Source of the DNA: Methyloligella solikamskensis
Lineage (GTDB): Bacteria > Pseudomonadota > Alphaproteobacteria > Rhizobiales > Methyloligellaceae
DNA: 64,000 nucleotides
Assembly: GCF_042676065.1 (NCBI RefSeq)
Contig: NZ_JBHTJO010000001.1
Location: 2,046,001 to 2,110,000 of the forward strand
Direction of reading: 5' to 3'
Positions 51,257-60,451 of this stretch are shown here, in pieces. A program made the position numbers and the translations under genes. Below the pieces are notes generated by a model. The model worked only from the letters and a program-made list of their open reading frames with translations. It did no database searches and had not been told where the DNA came from. The number at the start of each line of letters is the position of its first letter. Positions within the stretch are counted from its first letter, which is position 1.

Positions 51257-51931
51257 ATGAACGCGCCCGATTGGGGCAGAATTCCCAGACCGATCGTCGA
51301 ACAAGCTTCCATCATCCGCACACGGCCGGGACAGACCCTGGCGAATAAAGTCGACGGCGACGAAGCCGTCTATGTGGTCCGCTCCGGAGCACTGATGCAG
51401 TCTCTGACACTGACCCACGCGCTCCGCCAGATCACCGCAATCTTCCATCCCGGAACCATGGTTCGGACAGCCTCCGCGCCGTCCAGCCTGGCCAGGATCG
51501 TCGCGGTCCGCGCCGGAGAAATCTTGCGGCTGCGCTGGCCGGTCTTCTCCGAGCTCATGGAGAGCAATACCGAGATCTGCCGCTATTTCTGCCGGGTCAC
51601 CGCGCTGGAAGACGCGCTAAAAGCCATCCACATGGCTGCGCTCGGAAGGTTCGATACCCAGCAACGGGTCGCAACCTATCTGGTGGAGCTCGCCATGCGC
51701 AGCGGCGTGCGGAACACTGCCGGCAACCCCGTCTGCGAGATGCCACTGTCCCGCGCCGAGATGGCCGATTATCTGGGGCTGAACGCCGATACCCTGTCCC
51801 GCACCATGTCGGGCCTCCGGGCCAAGGGACTGATCCGCCACGAGGACCGGAACCGGACGGTGGTCTGTCAGTTCGACGCCCTGGCGGCGCTCACCCCGGC
51901 AGCGGAGGCGCTCACGACCCTGCTCGGCTAA
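51257..51931 (+). CDS. Crp/Fnr family transcriptional regulator
   Basis: A 224-residue regulator. The N-terminal half (1-125) is a cyclic-nucleotide-binding-like beta-roll, without the cysteine cluster of oxygen-sensing FNR. The C-terminal half (about 150-215) carries a winged helix with SRAEMADYLGLNADTLSRTM, in which the recognition helix has D-x-x-S-R, close to the E-x-x-S-R of FNR and FixK. This fits binding to TGAT-N4-ATCA sites like the one upstream. The signal it senses is not readable. It probably controls the divergent ompW and may autoregulate. Confidence 0.88.
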   Translation: MNAPDWGRIPRPIVEQASIIRTRPGQTLANKVDGDEAVYVVRSGALMQSLTLTHALRQITAIFHPGTMVRTASAPSSLARIVAVRAGEILRLRWPVFSELMESNTEICRYFCRVTALEDALKAIHMAALGRFDTQQRVATYLVELAMRSGVRNTAGNPVCEMPLSRAEMADYLGLNADTLSRTMSGLRAKGLIRHEDRNRTVVCQFDALAALTPAAEALTTLLG

Positions 51932-51980
51932 CGAGCGGGGGCACGCCTCCCACATGTCTCCTGTCCTGTGACAGCAGAGC

Positions 51981-54782
51981 CTACGCTTCGGACTCGTCGT
52001 CCGAATTGTCCTCGGAATCGCCGCCAGACTCGTCCTGCGGCTCGCCGTCCTCCTCGTCGTCATCTTCCTCGCCATTCTCGACATCCGCCGGGATGTGCTC
52101 GATGGAGACGACCTGCTCGTCGCTGGCCGTGGAGAAGACGGTGACGCCCTGGGTGGAGCGGCCGACGATGCTGATATCGATGACCGGCACCCGGATCAGC
52201 TGACCCCGGTTGGTGACCAGCATGATCTGGTCGTCCTCCTCCACGGGGAAGGAGCGGATCAGCTTGCCGTTCCGGGCGTTGACGGTCATGGCGATGATGC
52301 CTTTGCCGCCGCGTCCCGAGGTCCGGTATTCGTAAGCGCTCGTGCGCTTGCCGAAGCCGTTCTCGGAGATGGTGAGCACGAATTGCTCGTGGGCGCTGAG
52401 CTCGGCGTAGCGTTCCGGCGTCAGCACGACCTCTTCGTCGCTGCCTTCCTCCCGATCGGTCTCCGGCTCCATCTCCGCGCCGCCGCGGCGGATCTGGTTG
52501 GCCTGGCGAAGATAGGTCGCGCGCTCCGCGGGACTCGCATCGACATGGGTCAGGATCGACATTGAGATCATCGAATCGCCCTTGGCCAGACGGATGCCAC
52601 GGACGCCGGTGGAGTCACGGCCCTTGAAGACGCGCACATCGGTGACGGGGAAGCGGATCGCCTGCCCCTTCGCCGTGGTGAGCAGCACATCCTGCGCTTC
52701 GCTGCAGGTGTGGACGTCGACGATCCAGTCGCCCTCGTCCAGCTTCATGGCGATCTTGCCGTTCTGGCGCACCTCGACGAAGTCGGAGAGCTTGTTGCGG
52801 CGAACCGCACCGACATTGGTGGCGAACATCACGTCCAGATCGGCCCAGCTGTCCTCGTCCTCCGGGAGGGGCAGGATGCTGGTGATGTTCTCGTCCTTGC
52901 CGAGCGGCAGCAGGTTCACGAGCGCCTTGCCGCGGGCCTGGGGCGCTGCGACGGGCAGCTTCCAGACCTTCATCTTGTAGACCATGCCACCGGAGGTGAA
53001 GAACAGGACCGGCGTGTGAGTGCTGGCGATGAAGATGCGAGTGACGAAATCCTCGTCCCGGGTCGACATGCCGGAGCGGCCCTTGCCGCCGCGGCGCTGG
53101 GCCCGGTAGGTCGAAAGCGGCACGCGCTTGATGTAGCCCTTGTGGGACACGGTCACGACCATGTCCTCGCGGGCGATCAGATCCTCGTCCTCGACCTCGC
53201 CTTCCGCATCGACGATCTCGGTCTTGCGCGGCGTGTCGAACTTGTCGCGCACCTCTGCGAGCTCGTCCTTCACGATGTCGATGATGCGGGCGCGGGAGCG
53301 CAGGATGTCGAGATATTCCTGGATCTCGTCTCCGAGCTTGTGGAGCTCGTCTCCCACCTCGTCGCGTCCCAGCGCGGTGAGGCGATGGAGGCGCAGATCG
53401 AGGATGGCGCGGGCCTGCTCCTCGGAAAGCTTGTAGGTGCCCTGCTCCGAAACCTTGTGTCGCGGATCGGCGATCAGCTCGACCAGGGGCGCGATATCGC
53501 GAGCCGGCCAGTCGCGCTCCATCAACTGCTCGCGGGCCGTGGCCGGGTTGGGCGCTTGGCGGATCAGCTTGATGATCTCGTCGATATTGGCGACCGCGAT
53601 GGCGAGTCCGACCAATACGTGGGCCCGGTCGCGGGCCTTCTTCAGAAGGTACTTGGTGCGCCGGCCGACGACCTCTTCGCGGAAGTCGGTGAAGGCGGCG
53701 ATCATATCCTTCAGATTGAGCTGCTCGGGGCGCCCGCCATTGAGCGCGACGAGGTTGCAACCGAAGGTGCTCTGGAGCTGCGAAAAGCGGTAGAGCTGGT
53801 TCAACACCACATCCGCCATGGCATCGCGCTTGAGCTCGACAACAACTCGCATGCCCTGGCGGTCGGACTCGTCGCGGATGTCGGAGATGCCTTCGATGCG
53901 CTTTTCGCGGACCAGGTCGGCGATCTTCTCGATCATCGAGGCCTTGTTCACCTGATACGGGATCTCGGTGATGATCAGGGCCTCGCGGTCCTTGCGAACC
54001 ATCTCCGTGGAGACCCGGCCGCGCATGACCACGGAGCCCCTGCCCTTATGGTACGCGGAGCGGATGCCCATGCGGCCCAGGATGATGCCGCCAGTCGGGA
54101 AGTCCGGACCGGGCAGAATTTCGATCAGCTCGTCGATGGTGATGGCCGGATTGTCGAGATAGGCAAAGCAGGCGTCGATCACCTCGCCCAGATTATGGGG
54201 CGGGATGTTGGTCGCCATGCCGACGGCGATGCCACCGCCGCCATTGACCAGCAGATTCGGGAACTTGGCCGGCAGAACGACCGGCTCCTGCTCGCGGCCG
54301 TCGTAGTTGTCCTGGAAATCGACCGTGTCCTTGTCGAGATCGTCGAGCAGCGACATGGCCGGCTTGGCGAGCCGCACCTCGGTGTAACGCTCGGCCGCCG
54401 GCGGGTCGCCATCCACGGAGCCGAAATTGCCTTGGCCGTCGAGCAGCGGCAGGCGCATGGAGAATTCCTGCGCCAGGCGGACCAGCGCGTCGTAGATCGC
54501 CTGGTTACCATGGGGGTGGTACTTACCCATGGTGTCGCCGGTCACGCGGGCGGACTTATTGTAAGGCCGGTCCGGCGTGTAGTTGTTCTGGAACATCGAG
54601 TAGAGAATGCGTCGATGCACCGGCTTCAGCCCGTCGCGCACATCGGGCAGCGCACGGCTGACGATGACGCTCATCGCATAGTCCAGATAGGACCGCTTCA
54701 TCTCGTCGACGAGCGAGATGGGGCTGATGTCAGAGGGGTCTCCGGACCCTTCCGGCGATTCCGTGTTGTCGTCGTCAGTCAA
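51981..54782 (-). CDS. gyrA: DNA gyrase subunit A
   Basis: A 933-residue topoisomerase II subunit. The catalytic Tyr133 lies in PPAAERYTEVR. The quinolone-resistance region reads KYHPHGNQAIYDALVRLAQ, so the position of E. coli Ser83 is Gln94, that of Asp82 is Asn93 and that of Asp87 is Asp98. The beta-propeller C-terminal domain contains the GyrA box QRRGGKG. A long acidic tail (ENGEEDDDEEDGEPQDES and on) ends the protein. The gene converges with the Crp/Fnr gene. Confidence 0.98.
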   Translation of the reverse strand: MTDDDNTESPEGSGDPSDISPISLVDEMKRSYLDYAMSVIVSRALPDVRDGLKPVHRRILYSMFQNNYTPDRPYNKSARVTGDTMGKYHPHGNQAIYDALVRLAQEFSMRLPLLDGQGNFGSVDGDPPAAERYTEVRLAKPAMSLLDDLDKDTVDFQDNYDGREQEPVVLPAKFPNLLVNGGGGIAVGMATNIPPHNLGEVIDACFAYLDNPAITIDELIEILPGPDFPTGGIILGRMGIRSAYHKGRGSVVMRGRVSTEMVRKDREALIITEIPYQVNKASMIEKIADLVREKRIEGISDIRDESDRQGMRVVVELKRDAMADVVLNQLYRFSQLQSTFGCNLVALNGGRPEQLNLKDMIAAFTDFREEVVGRRTKYLLKKARDRAHVLVGLAIAVANIDEIIKLIRQAPNPATAREQLMERDWPARDIAPLVELIADPRHKVSEQGTYKLSEEQARAILDLRLHRLTALGRDEVGDELHKLGDEIQEYLDILRSRARIIDIVKDELAEVRDKFDTPRKTEIVDAEGEVEDEDLIAREDMVVTVSHKGYIKRVPLSTYRAQRRGGKGRSGMSTRDEDFVTRIFIASTHTPVLFFTSGGMVYKMKVWKLPVAAPQARGKALVNLLPLGKDENITSILPLPEDEDSWADLDVMFATNVGAVRRNKLSDFVEVRQNGKIAMKLDEGDWIVDVHTCSEAQDVLLTTAKGQAIRFPVTDVRVFKGRDSTGVRGIRLAKGDSMISMSILTHVDASPAERATYLRQANQIRRGGAEMEPETDREEGSDEEVVLTPERYAELSAHEQFVLTISENGFGKRTSAYEYRTSGRGGKGIIAMTVNARNGKLIRSFPVEEDDQIMLVTNRGQLIRVPVIDISIVGRSTQGVTVFSTASDEQVVSIEHIPADVENGEEDDDEEDGEPQDESGGDSEDNSDDESEA

Positions 54783-55168
54783 TGGCCGAAAACCGTTACT
54801 CGAAGGCGGGATGAACGCGGCGGAGGCGAAACGCTACGAAGCGCGCTCACCGGTGCCGAAAAGGTGCGTTCCTGAAGGGCCCTGTATACCCGATTTGGCG
54901 CTTTCACCGCAACTCTTCGAACCGTCATTTGCCGGCCTCTTTTTCGGCACTTTTCGTGAATTATTTCAGCAACTTGTCGATTCGCTTAAAGGCTGCCTCC
55001 GCGGCGGCCTTCCGCGGCTCGGCATGAGTGGATCGAGACGGGGCGGCACTTTGTCAGAATGCGGAACGATTCTGTGCGGGCGGCGTTGACCCGCTCTGTC
55101 CGCACGGAGACGATCGAAGCCTTATTTCAAGGCATTTCGCTGTCCCGAACATTGCGGAGAAAGAACAT
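54783..55168 (-). other. Divergent intergenic region upstream of gyrA
   Basis: This 386-bp stretch contains the gyrA promoter region on the minus strand and that of the PRC-barrel gene on the plus strand. I found no RNA gene, strong hairpin or conserved operator. Confidence 0.4.
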
Positions 55169-55681
55169 ATGAAGCGCTTTTTTATTGGCCTGTCTGCCGG
55201 CGCGCTACTTTGCGCCAGCACCGCTTTTGCTCAGCAAGCCGAGGAAGAACCCGTCGCACCGCCTCACCCGACAGAGACCATGGAGCAATCGAAGAATGCC
55301 GGTCAGGTGAACGGCGTTCCGGCCAAGACGGCGCGTTTCATCACCGAACAGGCGCCGACCGATGCGCTCGCAAGCGATCTGATCGGCGAGCCCGTGCTGA
55401 ACCCGGCCCGGGAGACGGTCGGCGAGATCAACGACGTGATCGGCGGCGATGACGGCCGGATTCGCGGTGTGGTTATCGGGGTCGGCGGGTTTCTCGGTAT
55501 TGGCGAGAAGAATGTGGCCGTCCACTATGAGGATGTGGTGGTGACCCGGAACGACAACGGCTCCATCGAGATCCTGGCGAACCTGACCAAGGACACGTTG
55601 AGCGCTGCACCTGCCTATCACCGGCTGGAAGAGCAGAGCGTGGTGCCTAAGGACGGCGGTGACGCGAAGCATACCTATTGA
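55169..55681 (+). CDS. PRC-barrel domain protein, exported
   Basis: A 170-residue protein with signal peptide FFIGLSAGALLCASTAFAQQ (cut near residue 21), a short acidic linker, and a PRC-barrel domain at about 65-140 (DLIGEPVLNPARETVGEIND, GGDDGRIRGVVIGVGGFLGI). This exported form is widespread in alphaproteobacteria, and its function there is unclear. I start at the ATG at 55169, where the signal begins; an earlier in-frame start gives a long, non-signal leader. Confidence 0.88.
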   Translation: MKRFFIGLSAGALLCASTAFAQQAEEEPVAPPHPTETMEQSKNAGQVNGVPAKTARFITEQAPTDALASDLIGEPVLNPARETVGEINDVIGGDDGRIRGVVIGVGGFLGIGEKNVAVHYEDVVVTRNDNGSIEILANLTKDTLSAAPAYHRLEEQSVVPKDGGDAKHTY

Positions 55682-55766
55682 GCCGCAACGCTGAAGCACG
55701 GCGGCACGGGCACCGAAAACCACGCTCCACGGGCTGAGGGGCAGAACTTAAGGAGGGGCAACGAAC

Positions 55767-56729
55767 ATGGCTTCAGGTTCGCATAAGGTGATCTATGCGG
55801 CGCTCGGCGCCAATTTCATCATCGCGGTCAGCAAGTTCGGCGGAGCTTTCTATACCGGCTCCTCGGCCATGTTCTCAGAGGCCGTCCACTCGGTGGTGGA
55901 TACGGGCAATCAGGGCTTGCTGTTGCTCGGCATCAGCCGCTCGAAGCGTCCACCTGACCGCATCCACCCCTTCGGCTATGGCGCTGAGGTCTTCTTCTGG
56001 GCCTTCGTCGTCGCCATCCTGATCTTCGCCGTCGGTGCGGGCATCTCCTTCTACGAAGGGGTGATCAAGCTGCTCGAGCCCCACCCCATCACCAACGCCT
56101 GGGTGAACTACATCATCCTGACCGGCGCCATGGGCTTTGAGGCCTTCGCCTGGTGGATCGCCTATAAGGAGTTCCGCGCTTCCCAGGATACCCAGCGCGC
56201 GTTCCGGCCCTTGCAGGCCGTGCGGCAATCCAAGGATCCTACGGTGTTCACGGTGCTTTTCGAGGACACGGCCGCCCTGCTCGGCCTGGTCGCGGCACTG
56301 GTCGGCGTTTTCCTGAGCGACTTCTACGGAATCGTTTGGGCGGACGGTGTCGCATCGCTCGTGATCGCCGCCATTCTTGCGGGCGCTGCCATCCTGCTGG
56401 CCTACGAGACCAAGGGGCTCCTGATCGGCGAGGCGGCGAGCCGTCCGGTGACCGAAAGCATCCGCAAGATGGTCGAAGCGTCACCGAAGATTCTGCACAT
56501 CAACGAGTTTCGAACCATGCATCTGGCGCCGCGGGAGATCCTATTGGCGCTGAGCGTCGACTTCGCCGACGAGATGAGCTCGGTGGAGGTGGAAGAGGCC
56601 GTGAGCCAGTTGGAGATGAAGATCAAGAAGGCGCATCCCAATGTCTCGCGCATCTTCATCGAGGTGCAGTCCGAGCGCCGGCATGACCAATTCGCCGCAG
56701 AGGAAGAGAATAACCGCTCGGAGTCTTGA
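55767..56729 (+). CDS. Cation diffusion facilitator family transporter
   Basis: A 320-residue metal exporter with six membrane helices and a cytoplasmic C-terminal domain. TM2 carries SEAVHSVVDTGNQ with the His-x3-Asp metal pair, and TM5 has FEDTAALLGLVAAL, the Glu-Asp form found in the SLC30A9-like branch of the family instead of the second His-x3-Asp. This makes zinc export less certain than in YiiP. A good ribosome-binding site, AAGGAGGGG (55750-55758), precedes the ATG. Confidence 0.92.
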   Translation: MASGSHKVIYAALGANFIIAVSKFGGAFYTGSSAMFSEAVHSVVDTGNQGLLLLGISRSKRPPDRIHPFGYGAEVFFWAFVVAILIFAVGAGISFYEGVIKLLEPHPITNAWVNYIILTGAMGFEAFAWWIAYKEFRASQDTQRAFRPLQAVRQSKDPTVFTVLFEDTAALLGLVAALVGVFLSDFYGIVWADGVASLVIAAILAGAAILLAYETKGLLIGEAASRPVTESIRKMVEASPKILHINEFRTMHLAPREILLALSVDFADEMSSVEVEEAVSQLEMKIKKAHPNVSRIFIEVQSERRHDQFAAEEENNRSES

Positions 56730-56834
56730 AGCACTCCTCGTCCCCGCCCACGTGGCGATTGCCTGCGGCCGGGCCCCTATCGGGTCCGGGCCGCGAGCAC
56801 CCAACGCGCCCACCCCGTCAAGAAGGGACATTTC

Positions 56835-57485
56835 ATGCGCCAGCTTCTGCTCGCCCTCCTCTTTTCCTTTTCTCTCGCCGCTTCCTTCGCCCTGCCCCTG
56901 ACCGTCCCGGCGGCGCATGCGGCCGACTACATCCTCGACCCGGCCCATACCCAGGTGCGCTTCTCCTGGCACCATTTCGGATTTTCCGTGCCGGAGGCCA
57001 ACTTCAACGAGGTGACCGGCACCTTGAAGGTGGACGACGAGGATCCGAGCACGGCTGAGCTCTCCGTCACCATCCCGGTAAAGAGCATCGACACCCATGT
57101 CCCGGTGCTAAATGAGCACCTCCTCACCAAACCTGAATACTTCAAGGTCGAAGAGCATCCGGACATCACGTTCGAGAGCAAAGAAATCCGCAATGTCAGC
57201 GAGGACGGGAAGCGCTTCGAGGTCGTCGGCACCCTCACCGTGAACGGGATCGCGAAAGAGGTCGTGCTGGATGCCAAGCTGAACAAGAAGGGGCCGCACC
57301 CGATGTTCGACGGCGCCCCGGCGGCTGGCTTCAATGCGACCACCACTCTGAAGCGCTCGGTTTTCGGCCTGGACGCCTATGTGCCCAATGTGAGCGACGA
57401 GATGGAGGTGCGCATCACGGCGGAGGCCATCGAGGCGGACGCCTATGCCAAGAAGATGGAAGAGCGCAAAGCCCAGCAGGAGTAG
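56835..57485 (+). CDS. YceI family protein
   Basis: A 216-residue periplasmic lipocalin-like protein. The signal peptide LLALLFSFSLAASFALPLTV ends near residue 30 (AHAAD). The YceI domain starts YILDPAHTQVRFSWHHFGFS and continues with FNEVTGTLKVDD, VTIPVKSIDTHVPVLNEHL and GTLTVNGIAKEVVLDAKL. Members bind isoprenoid-like lipids, and some are stress-induced; its role here is unknown. It follows the CDF gene by 105 bp on the same strand. Confidence 0.94.
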   Translation: MRQLLLALLFSFSLAASFALPLTVPAAHAADYILDPAHTQVRFSWHHFGFSVPEANFNEVTGTLKVDDEDPSTAELSVTIPVKSIDTHVPVLNEHLLTKPEYFKVEEHPDITFESKEIRNVSEDGKRFEVVGTLTVNGIAKEVVLDAKLNKKGPHPMFDGAPAAGFNATTTLKRSVFGLDAYVPNVSDEMEVRITAEAIEADAYAKKMEERKAQQE

Positions 57486-57494
57486 CGGCCGCGC

Positions 57495-58700
57495 TTACGA
57501 CCCCTTCGACTCCTGCGGGTCGAGCTCCGGCTTCCGCCGGCCGCCGCGCCACAAGTCCAGCCGCCCCCGAACATTGGTGGCAAAGGACGCGGCGCGCCGG
57601 CTGGTCGCCTCTTTGCGCTGGAGGGCCGGATGTTCCACCAGATGCCAGGAGAGCGCGGCCACGCCCAACGTGATGGGAAAGCTGATCGCGAACAGCGCCG
57701 GAGCGGCGATGGCGGGCATCAGTGTCACGATGGTCTGCTGAATCGGCCAGCACAGGATGTAAAGGCCGTAGGAATAGTCGCCCAGCCGGTTGAAGCCGCG
57801 CAGCGGACCGCCGGGCACCAACGCCACCCAAAGCACGCCATAGGCCAGCGCGACGTGGAAGGTGAACTCCGCGATTGACGTCTGGCTGGTCGCCGCGGCC
57901 AGGACGCCCAAGCCGATCATCCAGATCCAATTCAGGCGAATCCGGTCGGCGAAGACATAGCAGGCGCCGCCCAGGAAGAAGCTCAGCCCGAACCGGGCGA
58001 GGCTGTCGATCGCCGCCATTTGGCCGCGCAGATCGGTTCCGAAGGTGACGAGCAGATAAGCGGCAAGGAGCGCGGCCAGCGTATAGACGATCCGTCGATG
58101 CATCAGCGCGCCGACAAGGGCGAGCCCGCCCAGGATGCCGTAGCAGATCGCTTCGTAGCGAAGCGTCCAAAGGGGCGAGTTCACGATCCCCTGCTGGCGC
58201 ACGTCGTCGAACACGCCCGGCAAGGTTTCCGAGTGGCTCACGAGCATCCCGGTCAGCGGGGCGTAGATCCAGGCTTTCAGATCGCCGAAATATTCGGAAA
58301 AGCTCCGGTCGCTGATCAGGGGCCCGAGCACGAAGGCGATGACGAAGGAGACGACGAGCAGCGCCGGGAAGAGCCGTAGGACACGCGCGATGGTGAAGTC
58401 CAGAACCGTCGGACGGGTCAGCACGCTGCGGGTGACAAGGAAGCCGGAGACGACGAAGAAGACGTCCACGGCGATGCGGCCCAGAGGCACTACGAGCAGG
58501 TCGATGGTGAGCGGCCCGAGAACGAGCAGCCGCGGCTCGCCCGTGCCCGCAAGAGCGACGGAATGATCCAGCAGAACCACCGTTGCGGCCAGGAAGCGGA
58601 TCAGATTGAAATTGTTGTCCCGTCCGGTCAGACGCGCGGCGATGGTCGGCGCCTGGAAAGGCCGGTTATCGGTCGCGTTTTCTGGTCGGTTCGGGTCCAT
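57495..58700 (-). CDS. Acyltransferase family 3 membrane protein (OafA/YrhL-like)
   Basis: A 401-residue polytopic enzyme with about ten helices. NFNLIRFLAATVVLLDHSVA at the start holds the conserved Arg and His of the acyltransferase-3 family, followed by GRIAVDVFFVVSGFLVTRSV. It transfers acyl groups to sugars of lipopolysaccharide or other glycans. It is a possible O-acetyltransferase for the surface glycan encoded earlier in the window, but it lies more than 15 kb away from those genes. Confidence 0.9.
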   Translation of the reverse strand: MDPNRPENATDNRPFQAPTIAARLTGRDNNFNLIRFLAATVVLLDHSVALAGTGEPRLLVLGPLTIDLLVVPLGRIAVDVFFVVSGFLVTRSVLTRPTVLDFTIARVLRLFPALLVVSFVIAFVLGPLISDRSFSEYFGDLKAWIYAPLTGMLVSHSETLPGVFDDVRQQGIVNSPLWTLRYEAICYGILGGLALVGALMHRRIVYTLAALLAAYLLVTFGTDLRGQMAAIDSLARFGLSFFLGGACYVFADRIRLNWIWMIGLGVLAAATSQTSIAEFTFHVALAYGVLWVALVPGGPLRGFNRLGDYSYGLYILCWPIQQTIVTLMPAIAAPALFAISFPITLGVAALSWHLVEHPALQRKEATSRRAASFATNVRGRLDLWRGGRRKPELDPQESKGS

Positions 58701-58815
58701 TCCACATCTTAACGATTGGCCCCGCGCCCGTCCGGATGATTAGAATCAGAGTTAAATTCTGCAGCCTGTCTTAGGCCTCTGGCAGGAGACGTAACCGCCC
58801 TGCCATTTCATGGCC

Positions 58816-59301
58816 TTAGAACGGGATTTCGTCGTCGAGCTCCTTGTCGTAGGAGCCGCCGCCCAGAGCGCTGGTGCGGCCGAAATCGCCATCGTCAGAC
58901 GAGCGCCCGCCGGAACCGCCGCCGCTATCGCTCATCCCACCGCCGCCCTGGCGGCTGTCCAGCATCGTCAGGACCGAGTTGAAGCCCTGGAGGACCACTT
59001 CGGTGGAATAGCGCTCCTGACCGGACTGGTCCTCCCATTTGCGGGTCTGCAGCTGGCCTTCCAGATAGACCTTGGAGCCCTTGCGTAGATACTGCTCGGC
59101 AATCCGGCACAGGCCTTCGTTGAAGATCACCACGCGGTGCCATTCGGTCCGCTCGCGGCGCTCGCCGGAATTCTTGTCGCGCCAGCTATCGCTGGTCGCC
59201 ACGCGCAGATTCGCAATCGGCCGCCCGTCCTGAGTGTGACGAATCTCCGGATCGGCCCCGAGATTGCCGATCAAAATCACCTTGTTCACCGATCCGGCCA
59301 T
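58816..59301 (-). CDS. ssb: Single-stranded DNA-binding protein
   Basis: A 161-residue protein with an OB-fold domain (1-110; NKVILIGNLGADPEIRHTQD, ATSDSWRD, TEWHRVVIFNEGLC), a glycine-rich linker (118-150) and the acidic tip DDEIPF that binds partner proteins. The length and architecture are standard. The divergent upstream region (340 bp) is shared with the membrane protein at 59642-60259. Confidence 0.98.
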   Translation of the reverse strand: MAGSVNKVILIGNLGADPEIRHTQDGRPIANLRVATSDSWRDKNSGERRERTEWHRVVIFNEGLCRIAEQYLRKGSKVYLEGQLQTRKWEDQSGQERYSTEVVLQGFNSVLTMLDSRQGGGGMSDSGGGSGGRSSDDGDFGRTSALGGGSYDKELDDEIPF

Positions 59302-59641
59302 TGCCTAAACCTCCGTCGTGGTCACCCGGTCGTCGCCGAGTGTTCTTACTTGATCATTTTGGCTTAGCCCCGACCCTAGCCCGCGGCGGGTTGTCTCCGC
59401 CAGAGCCGCCGGCACTCGTCCACAGGCCAATCAAACACTATCTATCCTGCGGGCGCTCAAGCCGTCTCGAGGAATGTACTGGTTTTGTTCTTGTGCGTCC
59501 AGAGGCCTTAAACCCGAAGATTGCCCCGCGAGGGTAATATGCCTTATGAAACGCCTGCCCGTCCTTGTCGATTAGGACAAGAGAGGCCCGGCTGGGACAG
59601 CCCCCGCCGCGGGCAAAGAACGCTCCGAGAAGAGGATAAGA
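59302..59641 (+). other. Divergent intergenic region between ssb and the membrane protein gene
   Basis: This 340-bp stretch presumably contains the ssb promoter. GTAC-N7-GTTC at 59476-59490 is a weak likeness of the alphaproteobacterial LexA motif GTTC-N7-GTTC, which I do not accept as a site. No other feature is supported. Confidence 0.4.
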
Positions 59642-60259
59642 ATGCAGCGTAGCGCGCCATCGCATCTCTCCCCTGCGCAGCTGAAGAAGCGGCGCCGCCA
59701 GGACCCACGCGTCAAATATTTCGGGTTCACCTGGCGCCAGTGGGAGTTTCTGTTCGTCCTGTTCGGCAACTGGATCTTCGCGCTCGCCTTCCTGATCGTC
59801 TGCAAGCTGGTCTGGGATTGGCAGCCTGCCCAGTGGGAAACGACCGGCGACAAGATCGGCCTGGTGATCAAGGATTCGGTCTTTGCGATCCTGCCCGGCG
59901 TGATCGGCATCTGCATCGTGGCGGCGCAACGGCTTAACCCGAACATGTTCGTGGGCCAGATGGCGAAGCCGAACTCCTCGCTCGACATCAACACCCGGTT
60001 CATCCTGAACACCTTCGAGCAGTTCACCGCCTATTTCGTGGCCCATGCGGCGCTGGCGATCTATTCGCCGCCGGAAGAGGCGCGCACGGTGGTGATCCTG
60101 ACGGCGCTCTTCGTGCTCGGCCGTATCCTGTTTTGGATCGGCTACCACAAGAACCCGCATCTCCGGGCCTTCGGCTTCGGGCTGACCTTCTATCCGACGG
60201 TCGCGGCCTATATTTGCCTGGTCATCTACATGACGACGGGAATCCGCGTCCCGCTTTAA
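59642..60259 (+). CDS. Polytopic membrane protein of unknown function
   Basis: A 205-residue protein with a basic N-terminus (RSAPSHLSPAQLKKRRRQDP) and at least four hydrophobic helices (about 35-57, 80-96, 122-142, 145-165, 172-192). The helices and the mid-sequence ALAIYSPPEEARTVVILTAL are reminiscent of MAPEG-like proteins, but the characteristic motifs are not clear enough for a name. The ATG at 59642 follows AAGAGGAT. It stands alone on the plus strand. Confidence 0.7.
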   Translation: MQRSAPSHLSPAQLKKRRRQDPRVKYFGFTWRQWEFLFVLFGNWIFALAFLIVCKLVWDWQPAQWETTGDKIGLVIKDSVFAILPGVIGICIVAAQRLNPNMFVGQMAKPNSSLDINTRFILNTFEQFTAYFVAHAALAIYSPPEEARTVVILTALFVLGRILFWIGYHKNPHLRAFGFGLTFYPTVAAYICLVIYMTTGIRVPL

Positions 60260-60314
60260 ACAAGCGACCCAGATCCGAGCCGCCCGGTGACCATGGAGCA
60301 CTCCGTTCGACCCG

Positions 60315-60406
60315 CGTCATCCTGAGGTGCGAGCGGAGCGAGCCTCGAAGGAAGACGTGGCCCGCATGCTTCGAGGCGCGCCTTTGGCGCGCACCTCAGC
60401 ATGACG
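60315..60406 (+). repeat. Intergenic palindromic repeat of about 92 bp, copy 1
   Basis: It begins cgtcatcctgaggtgcgagc and ends gcgcacctcagcatgacg, with the inner part tcgaagga/atgcttcgagg pairing across a loop, so the whole can form a long hairpin. A second copy is at 62730-62819. Repeats of this type are dispersed in many alphaproteobacterial genomes. Confidence 0.85.
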
Positions 60407-60451
60407 GGGTCTGAGAAACTGGCATAGCTTTTGGCCTGCGAGGCCCCCGCC

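Noticed and set aside
52710..54875. A 721-codon open frame on the plus strand opposite gyrA, and similar long frames opposite the GT fusion (23655-25613), gmd (25947-27074) and ugd (37208-38791)
   Set aside because: They mirror the codon pattern of high-GC coding strands, show no family motifs, and lie wholly inside well-supported genes.
54961..55053. A minus-strand open stretch of about 30 codons ending RIDKLLK upstream of gyrA that looks like a protein C-terminus
   Set aside because: No start codon, closed by a stop at 55054-55056, and no recognised family.
59476..59490. Possible LexA site GTAC-N7-GTTC upstream of ssb
   Set aside because: One mismatch in a short degenerate motif and no second site near uvrA; too weak to support.
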